Positions 1 through 6,384 of a stretch of DNA of 64,000 nt are shown here, piece by piece. Position numbers and translations under genes: made by a program. The notes under the pieces are model-generated. The model did no database searches. It worked only from the letters and a program-made list of their open reading frames with translations, and was not told the DNA's origin. This DNA comes from Candidatus Anaerostipes excrementavium (lineage in GTDB: Bacteria > Bacillota > Clostridia > Lachnospirales > Lachnospiraceae). The DNA lies in NCBI GenBank assembly GCA_019114985.1, contig DXEM01000014.1:1-64000 (forward strand). The letters are read 5' to 3'. Position 1 is the first letter of the stretch; the number at the start of each line of letters is the position of its first letter.

Positions 1-200
1 CTGCCAAAAAGGCAGCAGGCTCATGGCTTATACATTGGCTTGTTTCTTATGCGCCTTGGTTTCTGTGGTATACAAGGTGCTATTGCGAAAACTGACTTTC
101 CCGGGTCCCACCGAAATATTCTTTTGACTAAGACTACGAATAACAATATTTAGTATGGGTTTACAGTGACATGGCAGTACCTGATCCGGTCAGTTCTTGC
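1..200. other. Prophage edge segment without a recognised gene
   Basis: No convincing gene was found. A five-base-pair hairpin (CTGCC/GGCAG) sits at 1-15. On the minus strand only very short open stretches occur, including a possible GTG-started reading frame of about 28 codons that has no recognised family. The segment lies downstream of the last early gene and may belong to the 5' region of a gene beyond the window edge. Confidence 0.4.
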
Positions 201-524
201 CTAATCCTTTCTGAGTCTGTATACGGCGACTCTGCGTTTTGTAACGCTGTCCATTCGTTTCCCAACAACTTCAATCAGCCCATCCTGCATCAGCTCTGTC
301 AGCCTTGGCTGTACTTGTTGCCTCGATGGTGTTGGTACGAGACCATGCCGGTATAGGACCGCTCCGATCTCTCTGGCCGTCATGTCTCCATAGGACAGTT
401 GGTCTAAAACGAGCTTATGCATGGTCTTTCTGTCTGCCTGCTGATTCGATTCCCGGCGTGTCTGCCGAGTGATCCGACTGCTTCGGTATGCGCTTGGGCA
501 TCCGAACATGTTAAGCTGCTCCAT
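201..524 (-). CDS. Small prophage protein with winged-helix-like segment
   Basis: A 107-residue basic protein of unknown function at the end of the phage early operon. Residues about 35-95 look like a winged-helix fold: 'MHKLVLDQLSYGDMTAREIG' is followed by 'RQQVQPRLTELMQDGLIEVV', which is typical of a recognition helix and a following wing, and a 'RRVAVYRL' strand closes it. This suggests DNA binding, but no family is recognised with confidence. The ATG start is supported by AGGAGG eight bases upstream, which overlaps the stop codon of the replication gene, so translation of the two genes is probably coupled. It could be a regulator of the late switch or an accessory replication factor; both are guesses. 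Confidence 0.6.
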   Translation of the reverse strand: MEQLNMFGCPSAYRSSRITRQTRRESNQQADRKTMHKLVLDQLSYGDMTAREIGAVLYRHGLVPTPSRQQVQPRLTELMQDGLIEVVGKRMDSVTKRRVAVYRLRKD

Positions 525-528
525 GACA

Positions 529-1239
529 TCATCCTCCTAACTGCTTCTCCATGAGCTGTCTTTCCAGCTCGTCAAAGTCATAATCTCTCTGCGTAAAGTT
601 ATGCAGTTTCTCCGGTTCTTTTTTCTTCCCGCTGTCTCTCCGTTCCCAGCTCCGTACTGCTGCCTTCCAGTCCTTCATCTTGTTCTTGCCGATCATCCAA
701 CCTTTCGCTTCGTAAAAGTCCAGGAACCTCTGTGCGTCCACGCTGTTCCCTCTCTCCCGGCAATAACTGGAGACTTGCTCGTATGAGGGCGGCACGAACC
801 GTGCCCTACTACACTTCTTTTCATTCTTATCATTCTTTTCATTCTTGTTTGTGTGTTTCAGTGACGTTTCACTGTCGTCTTGCTGTCGTTTCACTGTCGT
901 TTTTTCATTTTCAGAATCCTGATAAACCCTGTAATTTACGACGTTTATCACTGTCTTTTTGCTGTCGCTTTTTACCTTCACCATTCCGTCAGCTTCGAGC
1001 ATTTTCAAAAACCGCCGGACTTTGGTGTTGCTCCAACCCCATCGGTCACACAGCTTTCGGACGGATGTGATCGTCTGTCCTCTCTCAATTTCTTGTAAGG
1101 ATCCATCGATCAATGTCTTTTTGGATGTATGATTTACAAGCAATAAGAGGTCGATCCACGCCTGTCCTTTTGAAAATGGTTTGTCTTCCCAAAGCCAGTG
1201 GTCTGTCAGGCTCCTGTAAACCTTCATCCATCCAGACAA
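529..1239 (-). CDS. Phage replication initiator / replisome organiser-like protein
   Basis: A 236-residue protein with the N-terminal pattern of phage replication proteins ('SGWMKVYRSLTDHWLWEDKPFSKGQAW'-like, residues 2-28), a winged-helix segment (about 50-90, with 'WSNTKVRRFLKMLEADGMV'), a lysine-rich linker (about 120-150) and a C-terminal domain in which 'RFLDFYEAKGWMIGKNKMKDWKAAVR' resembles the DnaD-like C-terminus of these proteins. It probably binds the phage origin and recruits the host helicase loader. The start is TTG at 1239, directly after the RusA stop; it restores the conserved 'MSGW' N-terminus. The position behind the recombination genes supports the replication role. No separate DnaC-like loader is seen in the window. 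Confidence 0.75.
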   Translation of the reverse strand: MSGWMKVYRSLTDHWLWEDKPFSKGQAWIDLLLLVNHTSKKTLIDGSLQEIERGQTITSVRKLCDRWGWSNTKVRRFLKMLEADGMVKVKSDSKKTVINVVNYRVYQDSENEKTTVKRQQDDSETSLKHTNKNEKNDKNEKKCSRARFVPPSYEQVSSYCRERGNSVDAQRFLDFYEAKGWMIGKNKMKDWKAAVRSWERRDSGKKKEPEKLHNFTQRDYDFDELERQLMEKQLGG

Positions 1240-1617
1240 TCAATCACCTTCTTCTATCATGATCTCAATCCTTGGGTGTTCCTTATCGACATGAAAGAAA
1301 TCCCGAAAACCTTTGATGTATTTCTGACTGTCGTTTGGGAATACCTGCTTTGCCACCAAGGCATCCAAGATGAACTTTTTCGCAAAACAGATGTTGTCCG
1401 GGTCTCTCCTTCGATTCTTTTCGAACCAATGGAAGGTGAGTGTCACAGGATATTTCATCTTTTGACCCCGCATCCGATATGGGATATAAGCAGCGATCAG
1501 TTTCTCGTTCTTCTGCTTCATTTTTGCTCCGATATAGGACTTTGTTCGATTCGCCGCTGTGTAGTCGTTGAGACCGTCCAGCTTTCCGTATACGATGATC
1601 TTATGTACTATAGCCAC
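1240..1617 (-). CDS. rusA: RusA-like Holliday junction resolvase
   Basis: A 125-residue endonuclease of the RusA family, which cuts Holliday junctions and branched phage DNA. The family signature is visible at residues about 69-88, 'RRRDPDNICFAKKFILDAL', holding the acidic pair DPD and the downstream Lys and Asp that form the metal site. Length matches RusA (about 120). The start is read as GTG at 1617, overlapping the 3' end of the HNH-like gene by ten bases, with AAGGAG upstream. It sits between the HNH-like gene and the replication gene within one leftward operon, as in many temperate phages. Confidence 0.85.
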   Translation of the reverse strand: MAIVHKIIVYGKLDGLNDYTAANRTKSYIGAKMKQKNEKLIAAYIPYRMRGQKMKYPVTLTFHWFEKNRRRDPDNICFAKKFILDALVAKQVFPNDSQKYIKGFRDFFHVDKEHPRIEIMIEEGD

Positions 1618-1898
1618 GACTTTCCAAACTCCTTTCGAAAATCTTCCCTGCTTCCGATATTTGCTTCAAAATATCTTTGTGCTGCTTTTTTAAGGTCCGC
1701 ATCAATATCTCCATTCTTCGGGTCAAAATGCACCCCATTTGGATGATAATCCGGCCGGAGCGGGACCACGAAACCATACGTCTCGCTTCGTGCACGGTTC
1801 GCCCCTCCAAAGATATGATGCCGCTCGACATTTCCGGAACCGGTATAGATACAGCAGTCCATGTTGTCAGTGAATACGCTCTTTAATCTTTTAGCCAA
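1608..1898 (-). CDS. HNH-like phage protein
   Basis: A 96-residue protein of a phage family commonly found next to NinB and RusA genes. The sequence has a Cys ('DCCIYTG') followed by 'VERHHIFGGANR' and 'YGFVVPLRPDYH', resembling an HNH fold with a HH pair and a later His, and ends 'DFRKEFGKSWL', which is typical of this family. A nuclease or DNA-structure role is likely from the fold and context but is not proven. The start is read as TTG at 1898, overlapping the NinB-like gene stop; an alternative in-frame start is not obvious. A second reading frame across the same bases (1601-1831) is regarded as a shadow. Confidence 0.7.
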   Translation of the reverse strand: MAKRLKSVFTDNMDCCIYTGSGNVERHHIFGGANRARSETYGFVVPLRPDYHPNGVHFDPKNGDIDADLKKAAQRYFEANIGSREDFRKEFGKSWL

Positions 1899-2466
1899 AG
1901 TTTACACCGTACCTTTCTTTTAGAATCTCCTTTTCGTTCGGTGAGGCAATCTCCGTTTCCGGGATCCCTGCTTCTTTGCAACAGGTGATCAATCCGTCAA
2001 TGAGCCTCGACATCTCTTTCGTGTCGTATGTTCTGGATCCTCTTAATAATCTGTATGTCCTGTACATCACATCATCGTTGCCCATTCGGACTTGAGATGT
2101 AGGCGCCAAATGATAATCCGTCGCATTGTTCACCTTCTTCTCTGCCTCCTCGGTGTCCGGTATCGTCACATAGACCGCCCTTCCGTCAAAGATCTCTGAT
2201 TGTCCGTATCCGCGGAGCATCATGTTGTGGGCTTCCGGATTGCCTAAACCGATAACGTCTGCAAACTTTGTAAGCAATGTCCAGTAATAAGCATTTGCAT
2301 CCAAGGACCGCTTTTTTCTGTACTGCACGATACGGATCCGCAGCTTTTCTTTGTCTTTTAACTTGTCGTACTCTTCCCGGATATCGGTGTCTATTTCAAT
2401 CTCTAGTTTTTGGTGCTTGGACATCAAATCGATGCCCAAGCCCTTAAACCTGCCAATGCACTCCAT
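1891..2466 (-). CDS. NinB-like recombination protein
   Basis: A 191-residue protein of the NinB/Orf type, phage recombination mediators that bind single-stranded DNA. The recognisable stretch is 'KKRSLDANAYYWTLLTKFAD' (about residues 50-70), matching the family pattern of basic residues, 'SLxxNAYYW' and a following helix; the C-terminus has the conserved 'DGLITCCKEAGI' helix. The ATG at 2466 follows immediately on the stop codon of the annealing-protein gene. The pairing of an annealing protein, NinB and RusA gives the phage its own homologous recombination set. The substrate details of this branch of NinB proteins are inferred from the family. Confidence 0.75.
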   Translation of the reverse strand: MECIGRFKGLGIDLMSKHQKLEIEIDTDIREEYDKLKDKEKLRIRIVQYRKKRSLDANAYYWTLLTKFADVIGLGNPEAHNMMLRGYGQSEIFDGRAVYVTIPDTEEAEKKVNNATDYHLAPTSQVRMGNDDVMYRTYRLLRGSRTYDTKEMSRLIDGLITCCKEAGIPETEIASPNEKEILKERYGVNFG

Positions 2467-3084
2467 CTAATCATCCCCAAACCGATCTTTCAAAAACTGC
2501 AGCATCCACGATGCTTCCTTCTCTGTTAAGGTGTCCCAAGTCTTTCCGTTGGATTCGACCCACCGGTCTCCATCGATGCCATGACCGGTACATAAGCCTT
2601 GGATCGTCTTAATTTTCGCCTTAGATGCCGGCTTATACAGGGTCGATGGAATATTGATGTCGTTTCCCTTTTCCTCGTCTAGCCATAGATCAAATCCAAG
2701 GCCTGTATTGATCGCGACACATTTCACAAAAGCCCGGCACATGCTGTTCCAGACTCTGTTTTGTGCCATCGAATCATCTCTTACCACATAGATTCCATTC
2801 ATCACCGGTGTCTGCATCTCGTAAACGTTCTCATCGATTGTGACTCGGATCCTCGTTTCATAACATCGGTTCGTATTCCCCTTTTTATCCGTAAAAACTG
2901 CATCCGTCATCCTAAGGCTGCTCCCGGTCTTTGGATCCGGAACAGGCTCCCATCTTACGACCTCTGCTCCGTTATCATGGAGCAGCTTCATGCACATCGC
3001 CCAGTTTAAATATTTCATTCCGTCCCGTTCGCTGCAGTAAGGTTTTACATCTATCTTTCGCATCTCATCATACGGCTTTAACAT
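2467..3084 (-). CDS. Single-strand annealing protein, DUF1071 (Sak-type)
   Basis: A 205-residue phage recombinase of the DUF1071 family, which anneals complementary single strands during phage recombination. Seen: 'GMKYLNWAMCMKLLHDNGAEV' near the N-terminus and the core 'MQTPVMNGIYVVRDDSMAQNRVWNSMCRAFVKCVAINTGLGFDLW', both typical. The C-terminal region ('IQGLCTGHGIDGDRWVESNGK') resembles the extension found in larger members. The start is set at ATG 3084: GGAGGG lies seven bases upstream, whereas the longest open frame would begin at 3171 inside the upstream gene without a ribosome site. It overlaps the 90-residue upstream gene by 17 bases, which suggests translational coupling. Confidence 0.8.
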   Translation of the reverse strand: MLKPYDEMRKIDVKPYCSERDGMKYLNWAMCMKLLHDNGAEVVRWEPVPDPKTGSSLRMTDAVFTDKKGNTNRCYETRIRVTIDENVYEMQTPVMNGIYVVRDDSMAQNRVWNSMCRAFVKCVAINTGLGFDLWLDEEKGNDINIPSTLYKPASKAKIKTIQGLCTGHGIDGDRWVESNGKTWDTLTEKEASWMLQFLKDRFGDD

Positions 3085-3340
3085 TTTCATCCCTCCATAA
3101 TTCATAATCATGGTCCATCTGGCTTCCCAGTTCTTCGTCTTTTGGATCGATGTACACTGCCGGTCCATCAAAGAACCACTCTGCCAGCTCCTTGCTCAAC
3201 CTTCTGTCTCCAGTCATTACATCCCACATATAATCAAAGACTTCCTTTGCTTCTTCCTTATCCTCCCTGCATCTTTGCAGAATAAAAGGAACAGCGAGTT
3301 CTGCATCGATCCGAGATCCTTCGTGTCTGTATGCCAGCAT
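3068..3340 (-). CDS. Small prophage protein, unknown
   Basis: A 90-residue acidic protein with no recognised family. It is rich in Glu and Asp ('REDKEEAKEVFDYMWDVM', 'DPKDEELGSQMDHDYELW') and is predicted mostly helical; no membrane segment or signal peptide. The ATG at 3340 is preceded by AGGAGG and follows directly on the stop of the previous gene. Small acidic proteins in this position of phage early operons are sometimes nuclease or host-factor inhibitors, but nothing in the sequence shows that here. Confidence 0.6.
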   Translation of the reverse strand: MLAYRHEGSRIDAELAVPFILQRCREDKEEAKEVFDYMWDVMTGDRRLSKELAEWFFDGPAVYIDPKDEELGSQMDHDYELWRDENVKAV

Positions 3341-3511
3341 CTATTCCTCCTGATCTTTATCTCTCTTCACTCCAGCAATCCTTAAAATATCATCAGACGC
3401 TAAGCTTTCGCTGGCCTTTGCTAGTCTAACGATCACTCCTAATTGCGTCTTCTTTTCCAATAAGTCCATGTAAGTGTAGTTATTAATTGCAATTGTTTCT
3501 GTTGTTTCCAT
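3341..3511 (-). CDS. Small prophage protein, unknown
   Basis: A 56-residue protein without recognised family. It is predicted helical after residue 15 ('YMDLLEKKTQLGVIVRLAKA') and charged at the C-terminus. The ATG at 3511 is preferred to a TTG five codons upstream because GGAG lies nine bases before the ATG. The next gene begins right after its stop codon, so it is part of the same early operon. No function is proposed. Confidence 0.5.
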   Translation of the reverse strand: METTETIAINNYTYMDLLEKKTQLGVIVRLAKASESLASDDILRIAGVKRDKDQEE

Positions 3512-3552
3512 TCTCTTTCTCTCCAATCTGTGCTATAATGCACTTGAAAATA

Positions 3553-3759
3553 TTATTTTTTAGTTACTTTGCCCTTGGAAGTTGCCACTTCCGGGGCATT
3601 TTTGTTGTCCAGAACATGCAAGACTTCGATAAGAGCCACTAACCTGCCTTCCAGCGACGCTATATTCACCAGGTCTGGACAGGCCTGATACTCTTTTTCC
3701 AATGAGTATTCGCACTCCTTAATTTTTGCCTCTATGTAGGTTTTTACTGGATCGTTCAT
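3553..3759 (-). CDS. Small prophage protein, unknown
   Basis: A 68-residue protein of unknown function. The central region 'IEAKIKECEYSLEKEYQACPDL' followed by 'ASLEGRLVALIEVLHVLDNK' predicts two amphipathic helices that could form a helical hairpin or coiled coil. The start is set at ATG 3759, where AGGAGGTGA lies upstream; the longer frame to 3804 lacks a ribosome site. It starts inside the 3' end of the next upstream gene, a 41-base overlap that is larger than usual. Confidence 0.5.
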   Translation of the reverse strand: MNDPVKTYIEAKIKECEYSLEKEYQACPDLVNIASLEGRLVALIEVLHVLDNKNAPEVATSKGKVTKK

Positions 3760-3916
3760 CTGCCTCACCTCCTGTTGTTCCGATCCACAGCAATATACCG
3801 CCAATTAAGATCAGAATCATTGCTTGCCCAAGCTCCATCGATTCACATTCCAGACTTCCGACTGCACCCACAGACAAGAAAAATCCAATGGCTGTAGTTA
3901 TAATTTTGTTTCTCAC
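3719..3916 (-). CDS. Small prophage membrane protein
   Basis: A 65-residue protein with two probable transmembrane segments (about residues 5-22 'IITTAIGFFLSVGAVGSL' and 30-46 'LGQAMILILIGGILLWIG') and a charged cytoplasmic tail. Start is GTG at 3916, with GGAG eight bases upstream. Nothing identifies its function. It lies between the excisionase-like gene and helical small proteins in the early operon; the tail region overlaps the next gene start by 41 bases, so one of the two starts may be wrong. Confidence 0.45.
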   Translation of the reverse strand: MRNKIITTAIGFFLSVGAVGSLECESMELGQAMILILIGGILLWIGTTGGEADERSSKNLHRGKN

Positions 3917-3918
3917 GC

Positions 3919-4116
3919 TTAAGCTCCTTTCATCTTTTCTATGAACAAGTCCAGATTAATTAAATATCTGGTACCTGCTTTTTCATATGGAATTTCCCCT
4001 GCTTTCAACATTCTGCGGACATTCCATTGATTTATCTTTGTATCTGGATCATGCTTTTTAAAATACTCAACAATTTCTGTTACCGTCCGCATACGCGGAA
4101 CTTTTAAATCTGACAT
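3919..4116 (-). CDS. Excisionase-like helix-turn-helix protein
   Basis: A 65-residue DNA-binding protein resembling helix-turn-helix_17/excisionase proteins: 'TVTEIVEYFKKHDPDTKINQWNVRRMLKAGEIPYEKAGTRYLINLDLFIEKM' has the pattern of a recognition helix ('NQWNVRRMLKAG') and the wing 'YEKAGTRYLI' typical of MerR/Xis-like folds. It could direct excision with the integrase or act as an early regulator. Start chosen at ATG 4116, with GAAGGTGA upstream. It is the first gene after the Cro-like gene and the 226-base leader. Confidence 0.65.
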   Translation of the reverse strand: MSDLKVPRMRTVTEIVEYFKKHDPDTKINQWNVRRMLKAGEIPYEKAGTRYLINLDLFIEKMKGA

Positions 4117-4342
4117 TCTCTCACCTTCTTTCAACTTATATTGAATCCTTCTAAGTTTTCACCTCCACTTCCCTTTATTAAAGTGACAAAGTATTTCATA
4201 GAAGCGCTTGGCGCTATCGAGTGTGGTGAAAGCCTGCAAAGTACATAGGGTAAAAAAATTTGGCAAAAAACTGGTGGAAATAGCGCTTCCATCAGTCTTT
4301 TTGTTTACGCCGCCTCTTTTCATTATCTTTCTCTTTTTGTTT
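4117..4342. other. Leader between Cro-like and excisionase-like genes
   Basis: This stretch holds no gene. It contains an eight-base inverted repeat, GAAGCGCT at 4201-4208 and AGCGCTTC at 4280-4287, separated by about 70 bases, and a run of T on the minus strand near 4250. The arrangement could be a leader of the early operon with an antitermination or attenuation role, but no known phage element was recognised. Confidence 0.35.
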
Positions 4343-4549
4343 CTAGCTTTTAGCTAGTTTTTTATCTAAATAAATATCTGACAAGTTAACTCCATACACG
4401 CCACATAACTTTATTAATTGAGGTGCCGATGGAGCCGTGATTCCTCTTTCCCAATTTGAAATCGTTTCTGGGGTTACACCCATAATAATTCCGACTTCTT
4501 TTTGAGTCATTCCTTTTTCTGCTCTTGCACCTTTAATAGATATTTGCAT
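4343..4549 (-). CDS. Cro-like HTH_XRE repressor
   Basis: A 68-residue Xre-family regulator, transcribed away from the CI-like repressor, in the position of Cro. The helix-turn-helix is 'KGMTQKEVGIIMGVTPETISNWERG' (about residues 12-37). It should bind the palindromic operators in 4574-4632 and shut off repressor synthesis to allow lytic growth. AAGGAGGT lies 11 bases before the ATG. Its last four codons and stop codon are themselves part of a fourth operator-like palindrome (4343-4357), which is unusual. No C-terminal extension is present. Confidence 0.85.
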   Translation of the reverse strand: MQISIKGARAEKGMTQKEVGIIMGVTPETISNWERGITAPSAPQLIKLCGVYGVNLSDIYLDKKLAKS

Positions 4550-4573
4550 TTAAGTATTCACCTCCTTGATATC

Positions 4574-4632
4574 TTAGCTTTAAGCTAGTTTTTATTATAC
4601 TCGCTTTTAGCTAGATGTCAAGCTAAAAGCTA
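4574..4632. promoter_or_regulatory. Lysogeny operators, three copies of TTAGCTTTTAGCTA-like palindrome
   Basis: Three near-identical inverted repeats built on AGCTTTTAGCT/AGCTAAAAGCT lie at about 4574-4587, 4602-4614 and 4620-4632 between the divergent Cro-like and CI-like genes. A fourth copy lies at 4343-4357 inside the end of the Cro-like gene. The middle and right copies overlap the leftward promoter. Such clusters are the operators for CI and Cro in temperate phages; assignment of which protein prefers which site is not possible from sequence. Confidence 0.8.
4594..4621 (-). promoter_or_regulatory. Leftward early promoter (PR-like)
   Basis: TTGACA at 4616-4621 and TATAAT at 4594-4599 with a 16-base spacer, on the minus strand. 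It would drive the Cro-like gene and the early operon. The operators at 4602-4614 and 4620-4632 overlap its spacer and -35 box, consistent with repression by the phage repressor. Confidence 0.8.
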
Positions 4633-4672
4633 AATCTTTTTCATATCATATAAACTTTTTTTCGTTTTAAGC

Positions 4673-4701
4673 TTGATATATTTCAAATAACATTATATAA
4701 T
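4673..4701 (+). promoter_or_regulatory. Repressor promoter (PRM-like)
   Basis: TTGATA at 4673-4678 and TATAAT at 4696-4701 with a 17-base spacer. The 5' leader is about 30 bases and ends in the AAGGAGG ribosome site of the CI-like gene. The nearest operator copy ends about 40 bases upstream of the -35 box, so the promoter does not overlap the operator cluster. Confidence 0.7.
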
Positions 4702-4738
4702 TCAATTACAGATAAGTTATTTAGGAAGGAGGATAAAA

Positions 4739-5185
4739 ATGGCAGAAAAAACTTTGCGAGAAATATTTGCAAAAAAATTAAATTATTATTTGGCTTCTTC
4801 CGGGAAAAATCAATCAGACCTTTGTAAATACATGGGCGTATCATCTGCAACAGCTTCTGATTGGTGTAACGCAAACAAAATGCCGCGAGCCGACAAAATA
4901 GAAAAGATTGCACATTGGTTAGGCGTCAGTATTGGAGATTTAATGGAAGATAAGCCTGAATTAACCCAAAGAGATACTAAACAGATAGAAAAAATCTTAA
5001 ATGAAACAAAAGAAAAATTAACATCGCAAGAAGGCCTAATGTTCGAAGGTGATCCAGCTAGCCCAGAAGCAATAGAATCTATTTTAAATGCAATGGAAAT
5101 TGGCATGGCGATGGCAAAGAAAAAGAACAAAGAAAAATATACACCTAAAAAGTATAAAAAGGACCGATTTAATGATGGACATTAA
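4739..5185 (+). CDS. CI-like phage repressor (HTH_XRE)
   Basis: A 148-residue repressor. The N-terminal Xre domain (about residues 6-66) has 'SDLCKYMGVSSATASDWCNANKMP' as its helix-turn-helix. The rest is lysine-rich and helical, and lacks the S24 self-cleavage peptidase domain of lambda CI, so induction would depend on the ImmA-type peptidase encoded immediately downstream. It should hold the prophage silent by binding the operators at 4574-4632. The gene has a perfect AAGGAGG site and its stop overlaps the start of the peptidase gene. This gene pair is the usual CI/ImmA arrangement of Firmicutes prophages and of ICEBs1 (ImmR/ImmA). Confidence 0.85.
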   Translation: MAEKTLREIFAKKLNYYLASSGKNQSDLCKYMGVSSATASDWCNANKMPRADKIEKIAHWLGVSIGDLMEDKPELTQRDTKQIEKILNETKEKLTSQEGLMFEGDPASPEAIESILNAMEIGMAMAKKKNKEKYTPKKYKKDRFNDGH

Positions 5186-5597
5186 AAAAATGGCAAATAA
5201 ACTTGCCAGGCAGCATCATTCAAGAAACCCTTTTGAAATTATAAAAGGATTAAATATTATTCTTGTATTCGTTCCATTGGTCGGAGTAAAAGGCTTCTAT
5301 CAGTATTTTCAGAGAAACAATTTGATTTATATAGATGATTCGCTTCCGTACCATGAACAAGTTTTTGTCTGTGCTCATGAGCTCGGACACATGATGTTAC
5401 ATAAAAAATCAAATGCCATTTTTATGGATACTTATACAGGGTTCAATACAGCGAAATACGAAATCGAAGCAAATAAATTCGCTATGGAACTCTTGGTTCC
5501 AGATGAAACACTATTAGAATACCAGAATTTTACCATCGAACAATTCTCACGAATGTTGGGATACAGTCAGGAACTTATAAAGTTAAAACTAAAATAG
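5172..5597 (+). CDS. immA: ImmA/IrrE-family metallopeptidase
   Basis: A 141-residue zinc protease with HELGH at residues 69-73 and the downstream 'EIEANKFAMELL' that carries the third ligand. In ICEBs1 the homologue ImmA cleaves the repressor ImmR after DNA damage or quorum signalling; by analogy this protein should inactivate the CI-like repressor encoded just before it. The start is set at ATG 5172, AAGGA eight bases upstream, overlapping the repressor stop by 14 bases; the longest frame would start at 5088 within the repressor gene and is not supported. The length is typical for prophage ImmA proteins. Confidence 0.9.
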   Translation: MMDIKKMANKLARQHHSRNPFEIIKGLNIILVFVPLVGVKGFYQYFQRNNLIYIDDSLPYHEQVFVCAHELGHMMLHKKSNAIFMDTYTGFNTAKYEIEANKFAMELLVPDETLLEYQNFTIEQFSRMLGYSQELIKLKLK

Positions 5598-5608
5598 GGG
5601 GGAAGAAT

Positions 5609-5638
5609 ATGGATTATATCCATCTGCCATTTAAATAA
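5609..5638 (+). CDS. Possible nine-codon peptide ORF
   Basis: ATG to TAA encodes MDYIHLPFK. A G-rich track (GGGGGGAAG) lies directly upstream at ribosome-site distance and the ORF begins 11 bases after the immA stop. Its stop runs into the A-tract that, on the other strand, is the U-tract of a small-RNA-like element. Whether it is translated is unknown; nine codons give no statistical support. Confidence 0.25.
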   Translation: MDYIHLPFK

Positions 5639-5697
5639 AAAAAGCCGTCCAGCGGCAACTAGACGGCAGTCATATACTCTGTGGTGTACTATATGAC
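5637..5697 (-). ncRNA. Putative leftward small RNA, copy 1
   Basis: On the minus strand an extended -10 box (TGTTATAAT, TATAAT at 5704-5709) is followed by about 60 bases that form two hairpins: an upper one with arms AGTCATATA/TATATGACT and a lower one at 5644-5667 with arms GCCGTC/GACGGC and the loop read as CGGCAA on the plus strand. The lower hairpin ends in seven U residues, an intrinsic terminator. No gene lies between promoter and terminator, so a short RNA of about 61 nt is predicted. Its 3' end abuts the nine-codon ORF on the other strand. Function unknown; antisense regulation of that ORF or of the immA mRNA tail is possible. Confidence 0.5.
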
Positions 5698-5739
5698 TAA
5701 ATCATTATAACATATTTTTTATACTATAGGAGGAACATT

Positions 5740-6297
5740 ATGAAAAAAGACAAAACAGAAAAGAAAAAAGGTGGAAAGCTGAAATGGATTATTATCATTA
5801 TTATTGTTTTTGCTGTTATCGGAGGTTCAGCAGACGAAGAGGATGAAAAAAAGAAGGCTACTAATGAAACTACGACGGAAGCTACTACCGAATCCACAAC
5901 AAAAGCAACTACTGAAGCTACAACCAAGGCTACTACTGAGGCCACTACGGAGAAAAAACTTACAAAAAAAGATTACAATCCTCAAATTACATATGATGAT
6001 TTAGCTAGAAATCCTGATAAATATACTTATGAACGGATTACATTCCAAGGCACGGTTGTACAGGTAATGGAGGACAACGAAAATGACCAGACGCAAATTC
6101 GCCTTGCCACAAAAGATGGATATGACGATGTAATATTTATTGTCGTAGATAGAGATTCATTAGATAAAAGAATTTTAGAAGATGATGTAATTAGATTCTA
6201 CGGCATTTCAGCAGGTTTGGTAACATACCAATCTACACTTGGAGGTGAAATCACAATACCTTCTGCCTCTGTAGAAAAAGTTGAATTTATTAATTAA
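5740..6297 (+). CDS. Membrane-anchored Thr-rich protein with C-terminal OB-like domain
   Basis: A 185-residue protein: a basic N-terminus (1-13), one transmembrane segment (about 14-29), a charged patch 'DEEDEKKK', a repetitive stalk of Thr/Glu/Ala/Lys units (about 42-72, 'TTEATTE'-type repeats), and a folded C-terminal domain (about 76-185) that looks like a five-stranded OB-type beta barrel ('ERITFQGTVVQVMEDN', 'QIRLATKDGYDDVIFIVV'). The topology puts the domain outside the cell. Similar single-pass Thr-rich proteins are common in Firmicutes genomes with vague names. Position between the repressor module and integrase is where phages carry superinfection-exclusion or lysogenic conversion genes, so a role in blocking related phages is a reasonable inference. 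A good ribosome site (AGGAGG) precedes the ATG. Confidence 0.65.
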   Translation: MKKDKTEKKKGGKLKWIIIIIIVFAVIGGSADEEDEKKKATNETTTEATTESTTKATTEATTKATTEATTEKKLTKKDYNPQITYDDLARNPDKYTYERITFQGTVVQVMEDNENDQTQIRLATKDGYDDVIFIVVDRDSLDKRILEDDVIRFYGISAGLVTYQSTLGGEITIPSASVEKVEFIN

Positions 6298-6300
6298 TCA

Positions 6301-6384
6301 AAAAAAGAAAACCGCCCGGCGGCAACCGGACGGAAATCTTAGGAACCTATCAACGTAATGTATGATGTATATTCCTAGACCGAT
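6301..6384 (-). ncRNA. Putative leftward small RNA, copy 2
   Basis: The same layout as the element at 5637-5697. An extended -10 box on the minus strand (TGATATAAT, TATAAT at 6391-6396) is followed by about 80 bases with an upper hairpin using CTAGGAA/TTCCTAAG and a terminator hairpin at 6312-6333 (CCGCCCGG/CCGGACGG, loop read as CGGCAA on the plus strand), ending in a U-rich run. Loop, mismatch position and order of parts match copy 1 although the stems differ in sequence, which implies conserved structure. It lies just downstream of the Thr-rich protein gene, on the opposite strand. Confidence 0.5.

Noticed and set aside
1601-1831. 76-codon minus-strand frame within the HNH-like gene
   Set aside because: Alternative frame of a recognisable phage family; no ribosome site and no sensible product.
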